This document shows positions 1-8,674 of a DNA stretch of 64,000 bases, piece after piece. Every line of letters starts with the position of its first letter. Within the stretch, counting starts at the first letter, position 1. Position numbers and translations under genes: made by a program. The notes beneath the pieces are model-generated. The model made no database searches, was not told the DNA's origin, and worked only from the letters and a program-made list of their open reading frames with translations. The DNA is from RGIG3178 sp964533965 (GTDB lineage Bacteria; Bacillota; Clostridia; Christensenellales; QAND01), in contig CAZHNN010000014.1 of assembly GCA_964533965.1 (NCBI GenBank), positions 10,005-74,004 on the forward strand. Reading direction: 5' to 3'.

Positions 1-1
1 G

Positions 2-1756
2 GTGTTCACCACCCGCCCCGACACGCTGTTCGGCAACACCTATTGCGTGTTGGCGCCGGAGCATCCATTGGTCGATGAAGTCACAACAAAGGAACAGAAG
101 CAGGCGGTGGATGAATACCGCGTGATGGCTGCCGGCGCTTCCGACATCGACAGATTGTCCACGTCGCGCGAAAAAACCGGCGTATTCACCGGCGGCTATG
201 CGGTCAACCCGATCAACTCCCGCAAGGTGCCGATCTGGATCGCGGACTATGTGCTGTTCAGCTATGGCACAGGTGCGGTTATGGCCGTGCCCGCGCACGA
301 CGAGCGCGATTACATCTTCGCAGAGAAATACAGCCTGCCCATTGAGCGCGTGATCGAGGGACCGGACGATACCCTTCCCTACACGGGTCCGGGTACCATG
401 CTCCATTCCGGAGTCTTCTCGGGCACACCATCCGAGGATGGCAAAAAAGCCATCGTCGAGTCGCTTGCTGCTAAGGGTCATGGCTCGCACAAGGTGAACT
501 ACCGCATGCGCGACTGGCTGATCTCGCGCCAGCGCTACTGGGGCGCACCGATACCGATGATCCATTGCCCGCACTGCGGCATTGTGCCGGTGCCGGAAAA
601 GGATCTGCCGGTTCTGCTGCCCTATGATGTCGACTTCACGCCGGATGGCACGTCACCGCTTTTGAAGCACGAAGGGTTCATGAACGTGAAGTGCCCCGTC
701 TGCGGAGTGGATGCCAAGCGCGATCCCGATACGATGGATACCTTCGTATGCTCTTCGTGGTATTTCTTGCGTTATCCGGATTGCAACAACGACAAGGAAG
801 CTTTTAACACGGATTGGATCGATCAGATACTGCCGGTAGATACCTATATCGGCGGCGCCGAGCACGCGTGCATGCACCTTTTATATGCGAGGTTCTTTGT
901 TAAGGCGCTGCGTGACATGGGCTTGGTGCATTTCGACGAGCCGTTTTTGCGCCTGATCAACCAGGGCATTATACTGGGTACTGACGGCGAAAAGATGAGC
1001 AAATCGCGCGGCAACGTCGTATCTCCGGACGATTATATCAGCGTATACGGTTCCGACGTGTTCCGCATGTACCTGGAGTTCGGCTTCAATTATGTCGAGG
1101 GCGGCGCGTGGAACGACGATGGCATCAAGGCAATTGCCCGCTTCCTCGACCGTGTGGAGCGGCTGATCCTGCGCATCCTTGAGATGAAGGAGAACACAGA
1201 GACCGACAAAGTTATAAACCGCTATTACGGCAGCGGCGGCCATAGTCTCAGCCTGGGCAAGGAAGAGAAGGACCTGCTGTACGTGCTCAACTATACTATT
1301 CAGCGTGTCACGGAGGATATTGACAGGCTGTCGTTCAACACCGCCATCGCGCGTCTGATGGAACTGGTAAACGCTTTGTACCGGTATAAGGATGTCTGCA
1401 CCAACGAGAGCTTCCCGCTGCTGTGGGATGCGGCGGACAAACTCATCCTGTGCATGGCGCCGTTCGCCCCGCACTTTGCCGAGGAGATGCATTTCCGCAT
1501 GGGAGGAACCTGCTCGGTGTTCCAGCGCGACTGGCCAGCCTTTGACGAAAAGGCTCTTAAGCGTGACATCGTCAATGTAGCCGTTCAGGTCAACGGGCGC
1601 CTGCGCTCGCGCATCGACATCGACCAGGCACTGGGTTTCGAAGAGGTTCAGGCGGTAGCGTTGGCGGACGAAAAGGTTCAGGCAGCGCTTGCGGGACAAA
1701 CAGTGCAGAAGGTCATCGTGATACCCGGCAGGCTGGTCAACATCGTGGCCAATTAA
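2..1756 (+). CDS. leuS: Leucyl-tRNA synthetase, C-terminal part (5' end outside window)
   Basis: Class I aminoacyl-tRNA synthetase that charges tRNA-Leu. The gene enters the window already in frame; its start and the HIGH-motif catalytic half lie upstream. The visible part opens in the CP1 editing domain (TTRPDTLFG, where mischarged tRNA is hydrolysed). It continues through zinc-ribbon-like Cys pairs (CPHCG and CPVCG) and the DWLISRQRYWG segment. The KMSKS signature (GEKMSKSRGN) lies near nt 990, followed by the helical anticodon-binding domain and the small C-terminal LeuRS domain (VQVNGRLR). The order of motifs is typical of bacterial LeuRS. The stop is TAA, followed at once by a strong terminator, so this is the last gene of its transcript. 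Confidence 0.97.
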   Translation: MFTTRPDTLFGNTYCVLAPEHPLVDEVTTKEQKQAVDEYRVMAAGASDIDRLSTSREKTGVFTGGYAVNPINSRKVPIWIADYVLFSYGTGAVMAVPAHDERDYIFAEKYSLPIERVIEGPDDTLPYTGPGTMLHSGVFSGTPSEDGKKAIVESLAAKGHGSHKVNYRMRDWLISRQRYWGAPIPMIHCPHCGIVPVPEKDLPVLLPYDVDFTPDGTSPLLKHEGFMNVKCPVCGVDAKRDPDTMDTFVCSSWYFLRYPDCNNDKEAFNTDWIDQILPVDTYIGGAEHACMHLLYARFFVKALRDMGLVHFDEPFLRLINQGIILGTDGEKMSKSRGNVVSPDDYISVYGSDVFRMYLEFGFNYVEGGAWNDDGIKAIARFLDRVERLILRILEMKENTETDKVINRYYGSGGHSLSLGKEEKDLLYVLNYTIQRVTEDIDRLSFNTAIARLMELVNALYRYKDVCTNESFPLLWDAADKLILCMAPFAPHFAEEMHFRMGGTCSVFQRDWPAFDEKALKRDIVNVAVQVNGRLRSRIDIDQALGFEEVQAVALADEKVQAALAGQTVQKVIVIPGRLVNIVAN

Positions 1757-1772
1757 GCCTTAAAAGCGACGT

Positions 1773-1804
1773 AAGACCGCACGTACACCGCGCGGTCTTT
1801 TTCT
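1773..1804 (+). terminator. Rho-independent terminator of leuS
   Basis: The stem AAGACCGC/GCGGTCTT (1773-1780 with 1792-1799) is followed by a T-rich run. It lies 16 nt after the leuS stop. Confidence 0.85.
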
Positions 1805-1833
1805 TTGCATGTTCGGCGCAATGTTCATATACA

Positions 1834-1863
1834 TTGTCCGGTAAGACACTTGCATGCTATAAT
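1834..1863 (+). promoter_or_regulatory. SigA-type promoter of the first PHP gene
   Basis: TTGTCC (1834-1839), an 18-bp spacer and TATAAT (1858-1863), preceded by a TGC extended -10. It sits 38 bp upstream of the start codon at 1901. Confidence 0.7.
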
Positions 1864-1900
1864 ATATTCAATCAAATCATAACTGTCAGGAGCAGCCGCC

Positions 1901-2722
1901 ATGGTAGATTATCACATTCACACAGACCACAGCGGAGATGGCAAGACGCCTTTGCATCTGCAGGTTGCGTCCGCCATCGATAAAGGCCTGTCCGAGATCT
2001 GCATCACCAGCCACTTCGACCACGATTCCCCTTCCAAGCATGCGTATAACTTCGAGCCGGATTTTGAGAAATACTTTGCGGACATAGCGGCATGTCAAAA
2101 TGAGTTTAAAGACCGCATTCGCATCAAAGTTGGCATAGAGGTAGGCCTGCAGGCCGAGAAGCCGCATGTGCTGACATATTCAGGGGAAACCATCCGGAGA
2201 TCCCCGTTCGATTTTGTCATCGCCTCGATGCATTATCTTCCCAACCGCGATTTGCATAAGCCGCAGCAGTGGATCGACGAAGGCCTTGGCAGGCAGGATG
2301 TACAGCGACTTTACCTGCAACACACAATCTGCAATCTTCAAATGTACGACGACTTCGATGTCATAGGGCACCTCACTTACTTCTCCCGCTTTTGTCCGGC
2401 GAATTCAAAAACCGAGCGCGAGATGGTCTATGAAGACAATGCCGAATTATACGATGAGCTGTTTGACATCCTCATACGCCGCAACAAGGGGTTTGAGATC
2501 AACACCTCCGTAAAAGGCACGGAAGATCTCTTTATGCCGGATTATTCGATAGCGCATAGGTTTTACCAGATGGGCGGCAGAATCGTCACAATCGGCTCCG
2601 ACGCACATTATCCCAACCAGGTCGGGGGCTTTTATGACAAAGCCATCCGTATGCTCAAAGAAGCGGGATTTACCGCCATCTGCACATTCGAAAAGCGTAC
2701 ACCGGTTTTCATGGATATCTGA
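1901..2722 (+). CDS. PHP-domain phosphatase, histidinol-phosphatase (HisJ/HisK) family, copy 1
   Basis: Polymerase-and-histidinol-phosphatase (PHP) fold metalloenzyme, 273 aa, the usual length for HisJ/HisK-type histidinol-phosphate phosphatase. Metal-ligand motifs are in order: DYHIHTDHS at the N-terminus, ITSHFDHDSP, GIEVGLQ, ASMHYL, IGHLTYFSR and IGSDAH near the C-terminus. The ATG at 1901 has AGGAG (1888-1892) at good spacing. It is a single-gene unit with its own promoter and terminator and has a close paralog immediately downstream. Histidinol phosphatase is the likely activity because hisC lies a few kb away, but PHP proteins hydrolyse several phosphoesters, so the substrate is inferred. 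Confidence 0.85.
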   Translation: MVDYHIHTDHSGDGKTPLHLQVASAIDKGLSEICITSHFDHDSPSKHAYNFEPDFEKYFADIAACQNEFKDRIRIKVGIEVGLQAEKPHVLTYSGETIRRSPFDFVIASMHYLPNRDLHKPQQWIDEGLGRQDVQRLYLQHTICNLQMYDDFDVIGHLTYFSRFCPANSKTEREMVYEDNAELYDELFDILIRRNKGFEINTSVKGTEDLFMPDYSIAHRFYQMGGRIVTIGSDAHYPNQVGGFYDKAIRMLKEAGFTAICTFEKRTPVFMDI

Positions 2723-2739
2723 TGTCTATTTGATAAAAG

Positions 2740-2770
2740 AACGGCCGTACCTTTGGTACGCCGTTTTTTT
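2740..2770 (+). terminator. Terminator after first PHP gene
   Basis: AACGG-C-CGTACC TTT GGTACGCCGTT hairpin (one bulged C) followed by a run of T. It ends 18 nt after the stop codon at 2722. Confidence 0.85.
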
Positions 2771-2801
2771 GTATGCAAGCCCGGCTTTGTTCCGTTTTTT
2801 A

Positions 2802-2831
2802 TTGTCTTTTCTTCCGTGTAAATGATATAAT
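2802..2831 (+). promoter_or_regulatory. SigA-type promoter of the second PHP gene
   Basis: TTGTCT (2802-2807), an 18-bp spacer and TATAAT (2826-2831). This architecture nearly repeats the promoter in front of the first copy, which suggests that the duplication included the promoter. Confidence 0.7.
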
Positions 2832-2866
2832 CGCTTTTATGCAAACAAAAACCGTAAGGAGTTAGC

Positions 2867-3688
2867 ATGGTAGACTATCATATCCACTCCGACCACAGTG
2901 GTGACGGAAAAACGCCTGTGGCGGTACAGGTTAAGGCTGCAATTGAAAAGGGACTATCTGAAATCTGCATCACGAGCCACCATGACCCGGATTCCCCGGC
3001 AAAGTCTTTTTGGAATTTCGAGCTGGATTTTTCTAAATATATCGCCGATATATCGGATTGCATAAAAACCTACGGGGACCGGATACGCATCAAGACGGGG
3101 GTGGAAATCGGATTGCAGGCGGATAAACAGCATGTTATCGCCGCTGCCAGCAAGAGTATCCGCAACTACCCGCTGGACTTTGTTATCGCTTCGACGCATT
3201 TTATGCCGCAGCCCGATTATCATTCACCGCAGAATTGGATCAACGAGGGTGCAGACAACCAAACGGTTCAAACAGCATATTTGAATCATACTCTTAAATA
3301 CCTCGAATCGTTTGACGATTTTGACGTCATCGGCCACCTCACCTATTTGTCCCGTTATTCTCCGGAAACCGACAGGGTAGCCAAGGAGATGACGTACGAG
3401 GACAATGCGGACTTGTACGATCAGCTTTTCGAGATACTGATCAGCCGCGGCAAGGGTATCGAGATCAACACTTCCATGAAGGCCTCCTGGGATCTTTTCA
3501 GCCCGGGCTATTCCATTGTGCGGCGGTATTTTGAGTTCGGCGGCAGGATCATTACGGTGGGCTCCGATGCGCATTTGCCCTCCCAAGTCGGCGCGTATTG
3601 TGATGAAGCCGCAAAGATGCTGCGTGAGATAGGTTTCACCGCTATCTGCACGTTTGACAAGCGTCAACCGAAATTTATCAATATCTGA
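2867..3688 (+). CDS. PHP-domain phosphatase, histidinol-phosphatase family, copy 2
   Basis: Tandem paralog of the gene at 1901, also 273 aa and colinear with it along the whole length. It starts with the same DYHIHSDHSGDGKTP segment and keeps the metal-binding motifs ITSHHDPDSP, GVEIGLQ, ASTHFM, IGHLTYLSR and VGSDAH. The ATG at 2867 has AAGGAG at 2856-2861. It has its own promoter and terminator, so the two copies can be regulated separately. The predicted role is a metal-dependent phosphoesterase, probably histidinol-phosphatase-like. Divergence between the copies is spread evenly and all ligands are kept, so neither copy looks decayed. Whether the two share a substrate cannot be told from sequence. 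Confidence 0.85.
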   Translation: MVDYHIHSDHSGDGKTPVAVQVKAAIEKGLSEICITSHHDPDSPAKSFWNFELDFSKYIADISDCIKTYGDRIRIKTGVEIGLQADKQHVIAAASKSIRNYPLDFVIASTHFMPQPDYHSPQNWINEGADNQTVQTAYLNHTLKYLESFDDFDVIGHLTYLSRYSPETDRVAKEMTYEDNADLYDQLFEILISRGKGIEINTSMKASWDLFSPGYSIVRRYFEFGGRIITVGSDAHLPSQVGAYCDEAAKMLREIGFTAICTFDKRQPKFINI

Positions 3689-3718
3689 GTCTTTTATGGA
3701 AATCCATACGAAACGGTA

Positions 3719-3745
3719 AAGAGCGTCTGATCGGACGCTCTTTTG
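3719..3745 (+). terminator. Terminator after second PHP gene
   Basis: AAGAGCGTC/GACGCTCTT stem (3719-3727 with 3734-3742) with a T-run. Confidence 0.85.
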
Positions 3746-3791
3746 CTACATCCCAATGTTGATTCGTATCATCCACAAGCAAAAATACGAA

Positions 3792-3820
3792 GCCGTTTGA
3801 CGACATGCGCGTCAAACGGC
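3792..3820 (-). terminator. GC-rich hairpin downstream of PFOR
   Basis: A perfect 11-bp stem, GCCGTTTGACG paired with CGTCAAACGGC, around a 7-nt loop. Read on the minus strand it is followed by a T-rich stretch, so it probably serves as a second terminator for the convergent PFOR gene. Confidence 0.55.
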
Positions 3821-3857
3821 TAACGTTACCTTGCATTTGATCTATCAGGGGGATATT

Positions 3858-3886
3858 CAAAGGGGGACATAGTCCCCCTTTGATTT
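3858..3886. terminator. Hairpin immediately after the PFOR stop codon
   Basis: A perfect 11-bp stem, CAAAGGGGGAC with GTCCCCCTTTG (3858-3868 with 3872-3882), touches the 3' end of PFOR. The T-run lies on the plus-strand side, so it may act for plus-strand transcripts or as a transcript-end stabiliser for PFOR. Confidence 0.55.
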
Positions 3887-6800
3887 TTAAAGTTTCGACA
3901 GCTTGTCGAAGTACTCCAGGCGGGATTTCGCTTCCTCTTCCTGCTTTTTGAACAGGGCATCCGCGACTTCGGGTTTTGCCGCGGCGAGCGTGCGGTAGCG
4001 GTTCTCGCCCATCAGGAACTCGCGGAAGTTGCCGGTCGGGGCCTTCGAATCCACGGTCAGCGGGTTCTTGCCTTCGTCTGCGAGCTGCGGGTTGTAACGG
4101 TACAGCGGCCAATAACCGGCTTCCACGGCCTTCTTCTCTTCGGCTTGCGACTTGCCCATATCGATTCCGTGGTTGATGCACGGCGCATAGGCGATGATGA
4201 TGGACGGTCCCGGATACGCTTCCGCTTCGGAGATGGCACGAAGCGCCTGCGCCTGGCTTGCGCCCATGCTGATGGAGGCAACGTAGATGTAGCCGTAGCT
4301 CATCGCGATGAGGCCAAGGTCTTTCTTGCGGGTCTTCTTGCCGCTTGCGGCAAATTTGACCACCGAACCGGTCGGCGTCGCTTTGCTGGCCTGGCCGCCC
4401 GTGTTGGAGTAGAGCTCGGTATCCATCACGAGGATGTTGACGTCTTCGCCCATCGCAAGTACATGGTCCAATCCGCCGTAACCGATGTCATAGGCCCAAC
4501 CGTCGCCGCCGAAGCACCAGATGGATTTCTTCACGAGCTGATCGGCGTTTGCCAGGACCAGTTCATAGTTTGCTTTGTTCGCGTCGTTAGCCGCAATGGC
4601 CGCGGGCAGCAGCGCCTTGATGGCATCCGCCGCTTCCTTGGACTTCTTGGCGTCTTTGCGGTTTTCGATCCATGCCACAAACGCGTTCTTGATCTCTTCG
4701 CTGCATCCGGCTTCGATCGCTGACTTCATGACGGACTCGATCAGACGGGCGCGCTGGTTGGCGCCAAGGCGCATGCCGTAGCCGTACTCGGCGTTGTCTT
4801 CAAACAGCGAGTTGCCCCACGCGGGTCCATGGCCGTTTTCGTTCGTCGTATAGGGGTTGGTCGGTGCGCTGCCGCCGTAGATGGACGAGCAGCCCGTTGC
4901 GTTGGCGATCATCATGCGGTCTCCGAAGAGCTGCGTGACGAGCTTCACATACGGCGTTTCGCCGCAGCCTGCGCAGGCGCCGGAGAACTCGAACAGCGGC
5001 TGCAGGAACTGGCTTCCCTTCACCGTGCCGACGTTGTGGTTGAGGTTTGTCTTCGGAAGCTTCTTCGCGTACTCCCAGTTGCAGCTCTCCTTTTCGGAGA
5101 TCTCCGCGACGGGGACCATGACCAATGCCTTTTCCTTTGCGGGGCAGACATCGGCACAGTTGCCGCAGCCGGTGCAATCCAGCGGAGAGAGCTGTACGCG
5201 GAACTCATAACCTGCGTATTCGCGGCCAATGGCGGCTTTTGTTTCAAACGCAGCGGGAGCATCCTTGAGGTCTTCCTTCTTGGTAAGGACCGGCCGGATG
5301 CAGGCGTGCGGGCACACGAAGGCGCACTGGTTACACTGGATGCAGTTCTGGATACGCCAATCGGGCAAGTTGATCGCAATGCCGCGCTTCTCAAACTGCG
5401 TGGTGCCATTAGGCACGGTGCCGTCCGCCGTGAACTTGGAAACTGGCAGGCTGTCGCCCTTTAAGGCTGCGATGGGATACACGTAACTGTCGTAGTATTC
5501 GTCGCCGGAGAGGCCCATGATCTGCGCGCCGTCCGTGGCGTTCTCCCAGGATGTGGGAATGGCCACTTCGTGGAGGCCTGCGATCGCGTTGTCAATGGCG
5601 GCGAAGTTCATGTTGATGATCTTTTCTCCGCGCTTGCCGTAGGATTTCACGACCGCTTCCTTCATGTAGCGCTCGGCGTCGGCGTACGGGATCACGTTGG
5701 CAATCTTGAAGAACGCCGCCTGCATGATCGTGTTGATGCGTCCGCCCATGCCGACTTCACCCGCGATCTTCACGGCGTCGATGATGTAGAATTTCGCTTT
5801 TTTCTTGGCAAGCGTTTGTTTGACTTCCTTGGGAAGCTGGCAATCAAGCTCTTCTGCGGTCCACGGACAGTTCAACAGGAAGATGCCGCCTTGCTTGAGT
5901 GCAGAAACCATGTCATACCGGGTGACGTAGGAAGAGTTGTGGCAAGCCACAAAATCCGCAACGTCGATCAGGTACGGGGATTGGATCGGGTTCTTGCCAA
6001 AGCGCAGGTGGCTGATCGTGATGCCGCCGGATTTTTTGGAGTCGTATACGAAATATCCCTGTGCATACAGGTTGGTATGGTCGCCGATAATCTTGATGGA
6101 GTTTTTGTTCGCGCCCACCGTGCCGTCGGACCCAAGGCCGTAGAACATGCCGCGGAAGGTGCCTTCCGTTGCGGTGTCGACAACTTCAGTGACCGGAAGC
6201 GACAAGTTGGTGACGTCGTCTTCGATACCGACCGTAAAGCGCACTTTTGGATTCTTGGACGCGAGGTTCTGATAGATGGCGTTGATCATGGACGGGTTAA
6301 ATTCCTTGCTGCCCATGCCATACCGGCCGCCGATGACAGAAAGGTCGCACTTGCCGGCGTTGTACAGCGCGGTGAGAACATCCTGCAGCAACGGTTCGCC
6401 GCCGCTGCCGGGCTCTTTGGTGCGGTCCATGACGGCGATGCGCTTAACAGAATTCGGAAGCGCCGCAACGAACTTCGCTTCGGCAAACGGACGATACAGC
6501 CTTACTTTGACGACGCCGACCTTTTGCCCGTTCTTGTTCAGATGCTCCACGGTCTCCTGTACGGCATCTCCGCCGCTGCCCATGATGACGATGACGTCTT
6601 CGGCATCCGGTGCGCCAAAATAATCAAACAGATTGTATTTGCGGCCGGTCAGGTCGCCGACCTGCTTCATGCAGCCTTCGACGATTTCGGGCACTACATC
6701 GTAGTACTTGTTGGATGCTTCGCGGCTCTGGAAATAGATGTCCGGGTTCTGCGCCGTACCGCGCTGATGGGGATGTTCGGGGTTCATCGCACGCTCGCGG

Positions 6801-7405
6801 AACGCCTTTACGGCATCCATGTCCACGAGTTTTTTCATGTCATCGTATTCGATCGCTTCGATCTTCTGGATCTCATGAGAGGTGCGGAAGCCGTCAAAGA
6901 AGCTCAAGAACGGCACGCGGGATTTGAGGGTCGCCAGGTGCGCCACAAGCGCAAGATCCATGACTTCCTGCACGGAAGCGGAGGCGATCATCGCAAAGCC
7001 CGTCTGGCGGCATGCCATCACGTCCGCATGGTCGCCGAAAATGTTCAGCGCATGGGAGGCCAACGCGCGGGCGCTGACATGGAATACGCTGGGGAGCAAT
7101 TCGCCGGCGATCTTGTACATGTTGGGGATCATCAACAGCAAGCCTTGTGAGGCTGTAAAGGTAGTGGTCAAAGCGCCTGCCACAAGCGAGCCATGAACGG
7201 CACCCGCCGCGCCCGCTTCGCTTTGCATCTCGGCGATGGTCAGCGTTTGGCCGAAGATGTTCTTGAGGCCGGCTGCTGCCCACTCGTCACAGTTTTCCGC
7301 CATTACGGAGGATGGTGTGATTGGGTAGATGGCAGCAACTTCGCTCATCGCATATGCTACATGCGCAGCAGCGGTGTTGCCGTCTATGGTCATATATTTT
7401 GCCAT
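3887..7405 (-). CDS. nifJ: Pyruvate:ferredoxin (flavodoxin) oxidoreductase
   Basis: Single-chain PFOR of 1172 aa, the usual size. It oxidises pyruvate with CoA to acetyl-CoA and CO2 and reduces ferredoxin, the central step of anaerobic fermentation in the cytoplasm. Domain order is complete. The pyrimidine-binding domain starts at TIDGNTAAAHVAY with YPITPSS. A transketolase-like domain follows. Then come two 4Fe-4S clusters of ferredoxin type (CIQCNQCAFVCP near residue 690 and CTGCGNCADVCP near 745). The TPP domain has CAGCGETPYVKL, NATGCSSIYGG and GGDGWAYDIGYGG. I chose the ATG at 7405 because AAGGAGG lies 8-9 nt upstream; a longer in-frame extension to 7444 has no such site. It is monocistronic, with a promoter at 7447-7476 and hairpins after the stop. 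Confidence 0.97.
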   Translation of the reverse strand: MAKYMTIDGNTAAAHVAYAMSEVAAIYPITPSSVMAENCDEWAAAGLKNIFGQTLTIAEMQSEAGAAGAVHGSLVAGALTTTFTASQGLLLMIPNMYKIAGELLPSVFHVSARALASHALNIFGDHADVMACRQTGFAMIASASVQEVMDLALVAHLATLKSRVPFLSFFDGFRTSHEIQKIEAIEYDDMKKLVDMDAVKAFRERAMNPEHPHQRGTAQNPDIYFQSREASNKYYDVVPEIVEGCMKQVGDLTGRKYNLFDYFGAPDAEDVIVIMGSGGDAVQETVEHLNKNGQKVGVVKVRLYRPFAEAKFVAALPNSVKRIAVMDRTKEPGSGGEPLLQDVLTALYNAGKCDLSVIGGRYGMGSKEFNPSMINAIYQNLASKNPKVRFTVGIEDDVTNLSLPVTEVVDTATEGTFRGMFYGLGSDGTVGANKNSIKIIGDHTNLYAQGYFVYDSKKSGGITISHLRFGKNPIQSPYLIDVADFVACHNSSYVTRYDMVSALKQGGIFLLNCPWTAEELDCQLPKEVKQTLAKKKAKFYIIDAVKIAGEVGMGGRINTIMQAAFFKIANVIPYADAERYMKEAVVKSYGKRGEKIINMNFAAIDNAIAGLHEVAIPTSWENATDGAQIMGLSGDEYYDSYVYPIAALKGDSLPVSKFTADGTVPNGTTQFEKRGIAINLPDWRIQNCIQCNQCAFVCPHACIRPVLTKKEDLKDAPAAFETKAAIGREYAGYEFRVQLSPLDCTGCGNCADVCPAKEKALVMVPVAEISEKESCNWEYAKKLPKTNLNHNVGTVKGSQFLQPLFEFSGACAGCGETPYVKLVTQLFGDRMMIANATGCSSIYGGSAPTNPYTTNENGHGPAWGNSLFEDNAEYGYGMRLGANQRARLIESVMKSAIEAGCSEEIKNAFVAWIENRKDAKKSKEAADAIKALLPAAIAANDANKANYELVLANADQLVKKSIWCFGGDGWAYDIGYGGLDHVLAMGEDVNILVMDTELYSNTGGQASKATPTGSVVKFAASGKKTRKKDLGLIAMSYGYIYVASISMGASQAQALRAISEAEAYPGPSIIIAYAPCINHGIDMGKSQAEEKKAVEAGYWPLYRYNPQLADEGKNPLTVDSKAPTGNFREFLMGENRYRTLAAAKPEVADALFKKQEEEAKSRLEYFDKLSKL

Positions 7406-7446
7406 GGAACAAACCTCCTTGGTTTTGGTATCTCTCAATCTCACAT

Positions 7447-7476
7447 ATTATATAGATATTGTGTCAAAATCGTCAA
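7447..7476 (-). promoter_or_regulatory. Promoter of PFOR
   Basis: On the minus strand, TTGACG (7471-7476), an 18-bp spacer and TATAAT (7447-7452), about 42 nt upstream of the chosen ATG. This is close to the SigA consensus and fits a highly expressed catabolic gene. Confidence 0.75.
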
Positions 7477-7546
7477 GTAAAAACGCCTTCCTTTGTCTAT
7501 TTTTGCGCAATTGGTCCCCGATTTTTCCCAGCGAAGGACTTTTCCA

Positions 7547-7575
7547 TTTACAAGAATACTTTCATATGCTAAGAT
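7547..7575 (+). promoter_or_regulatory. Promoter of hisC-PHP operon
   Basis: TTTACA (7547-7552), a 17-bp spacer ending in TGC (extended -10) and TAAGAT (7570-7575). It is divergent from the PFOR promoter. Confidence 0.6.
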
Positions 7576-7602
7576 GCTAGCATAAGAAAGCGAGATGATT
7601 TC

Positions 7603-8673
7603 ATGCGCAGCCCTATCAGTCCGCTCGCGCGCTCCCTTTCGCCCTATGTGCCGGGCGAGCAACCCAAGGCGGGAGAGATACTGTGCAAGCTGAACACCAA
7701 CGAAAACTCTTATCCTCCGGCGCCCGGCGTAATCGATGCCATAACCAAAGCCGTGGAATACCTGCCGCTCTATCCCGATCCTATGAGTTCGGAGCTGTGC
7801 AACGCCATCGCAACTCGTCACGGCGTTGGTGTCGATCAGGTCTTTGTCGGCAACGGGTCGGATGAAGTTCTTGCGCTTTGCTTCCCCACTTTTTTTTGCG
7901 AGCAGGGACTTCCCGTAGCGTTTGCGGACATCACCTACAGCTTCTATGAAGTGTACGCGAACCTCTTTCGCGTGCCATCCGTACGAATCCCTCTGCTTGA
8001 CGATTTTTCTATGGACGTTGAAGCGTTCCTGTCGACACAAAATGCGGGGATCCTATTGGCCAACCCCAATGCCCCAACCGGAAAAGCACTGCTGCCCAAG
8101 GATATCCTGCGAATTGCACAATCGCACCCGCAAAATGCTGTCGTCGTGGACGAAGCATATGTGGAGTTTGGTGCACAAAGTGTGATATCCTATATATCGG
8201 AACAGCCGAACATCCTCGTCATCCGCACGCTGAGCAAATCGCACGCTCTGGCCGGTTTACGCGTTGGCTATGCCATAGGATCGGCGGAGCTCATCCGCAC
8301 GTTATGGACAGTGAAGGACAGCTTCAACAGTTATCCGCTGGACCGCCTCGCACAGGCGGGCGCCACCGCAGCCATCCAATCGGACGTCTATACCAGGCAG
8401 CAGTGCCAGAAGGTGATGGCGACCCGCGACTGGACGGCAGCGGAACTTTCAAAGCGCGGATTTCGCGTCATTGAAAGTATGTCCAATTTCCTGTTCGTAC
8501 GACCAAAAGATGGGCATGCGCTGCAGCTGCAAAAGAATCTTCGAACAAAAGGAATTCTGGTGCGGCATTTTCAAAAGAATCGGATCGACGAATACCTTCG
8601 CATCACCATCGGCACAAACGAACAGATGAATCGGCTCTTGTCCGCAATAGACGAACTGGAAGGCGGAAGATGA
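7603..8673 (+). CDS. hisC: Histidinol-phosphate aminotransferase
   Basis: PLP-dependent fold-type I aminotransferase of 356 aa. HisC converts imidazole-acetol phosphate and glutamate to histidinol phosphate in histidine synthesis. Visible motifs are the N-terminal LNTNENSYPPAP substrate-binding segment, GNGSDEVLALC, NPNAPTGK, VVDEAYVEF and the PLP-lysine region TLSKSHALAGLRVGY. The ATG at 7603 follows only a weak ribosome site (GAGATGAT), but the protein N-terminus aligns with the family there. The next gene, a PHP phosphatase, starts 1 nt after the hisC stop, so the pair probably makes two consecutive steps of the pathway. No other his genes are in the window. Class I family members with other substrates cannot be excluded. 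Confidence 0.9.
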   Translation: MRSPISPLARSLSPYVPGEQPKAGEILCKLNTNENSYPPAPGVIDAITKAVEYLPLYPDPMSSELCNAIATRHGVGVDQVFVGNGSDEVLALCFPTFFCEQGLPVAFADITYSFYEVYANLFRVPSVRIPLLDDFSMDVEAFLSTQNAGILLANPNAPTGKALLPKDILRIAQSHPQNAVVVDEAYVEFGAQSVISYISEQPNILVIRTLSKSHALAGLRVGYAIGSAELIRTLWTVKDSFNSYPLDRLAQAGATAAIQSDVYTRQQCQKVMATRDWTAAELSKRGFRVIESMSNFLFVRPKDGHALQLQKNLRTKGILVRHFQKNRIDEYLRITIGTNEQMNRLLSAIDELEGGR

Positions 8674-8674
8674 C

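Noticed and set aside
5570..7150. 526-codon plus-strand open frame opposite PFOR
   Set aside because: It is a shadow of the PFOR coding strand with biased composition (many His, Arg, Asp and Val) and no start signal; PFOR on the minus strand is unmistakable.
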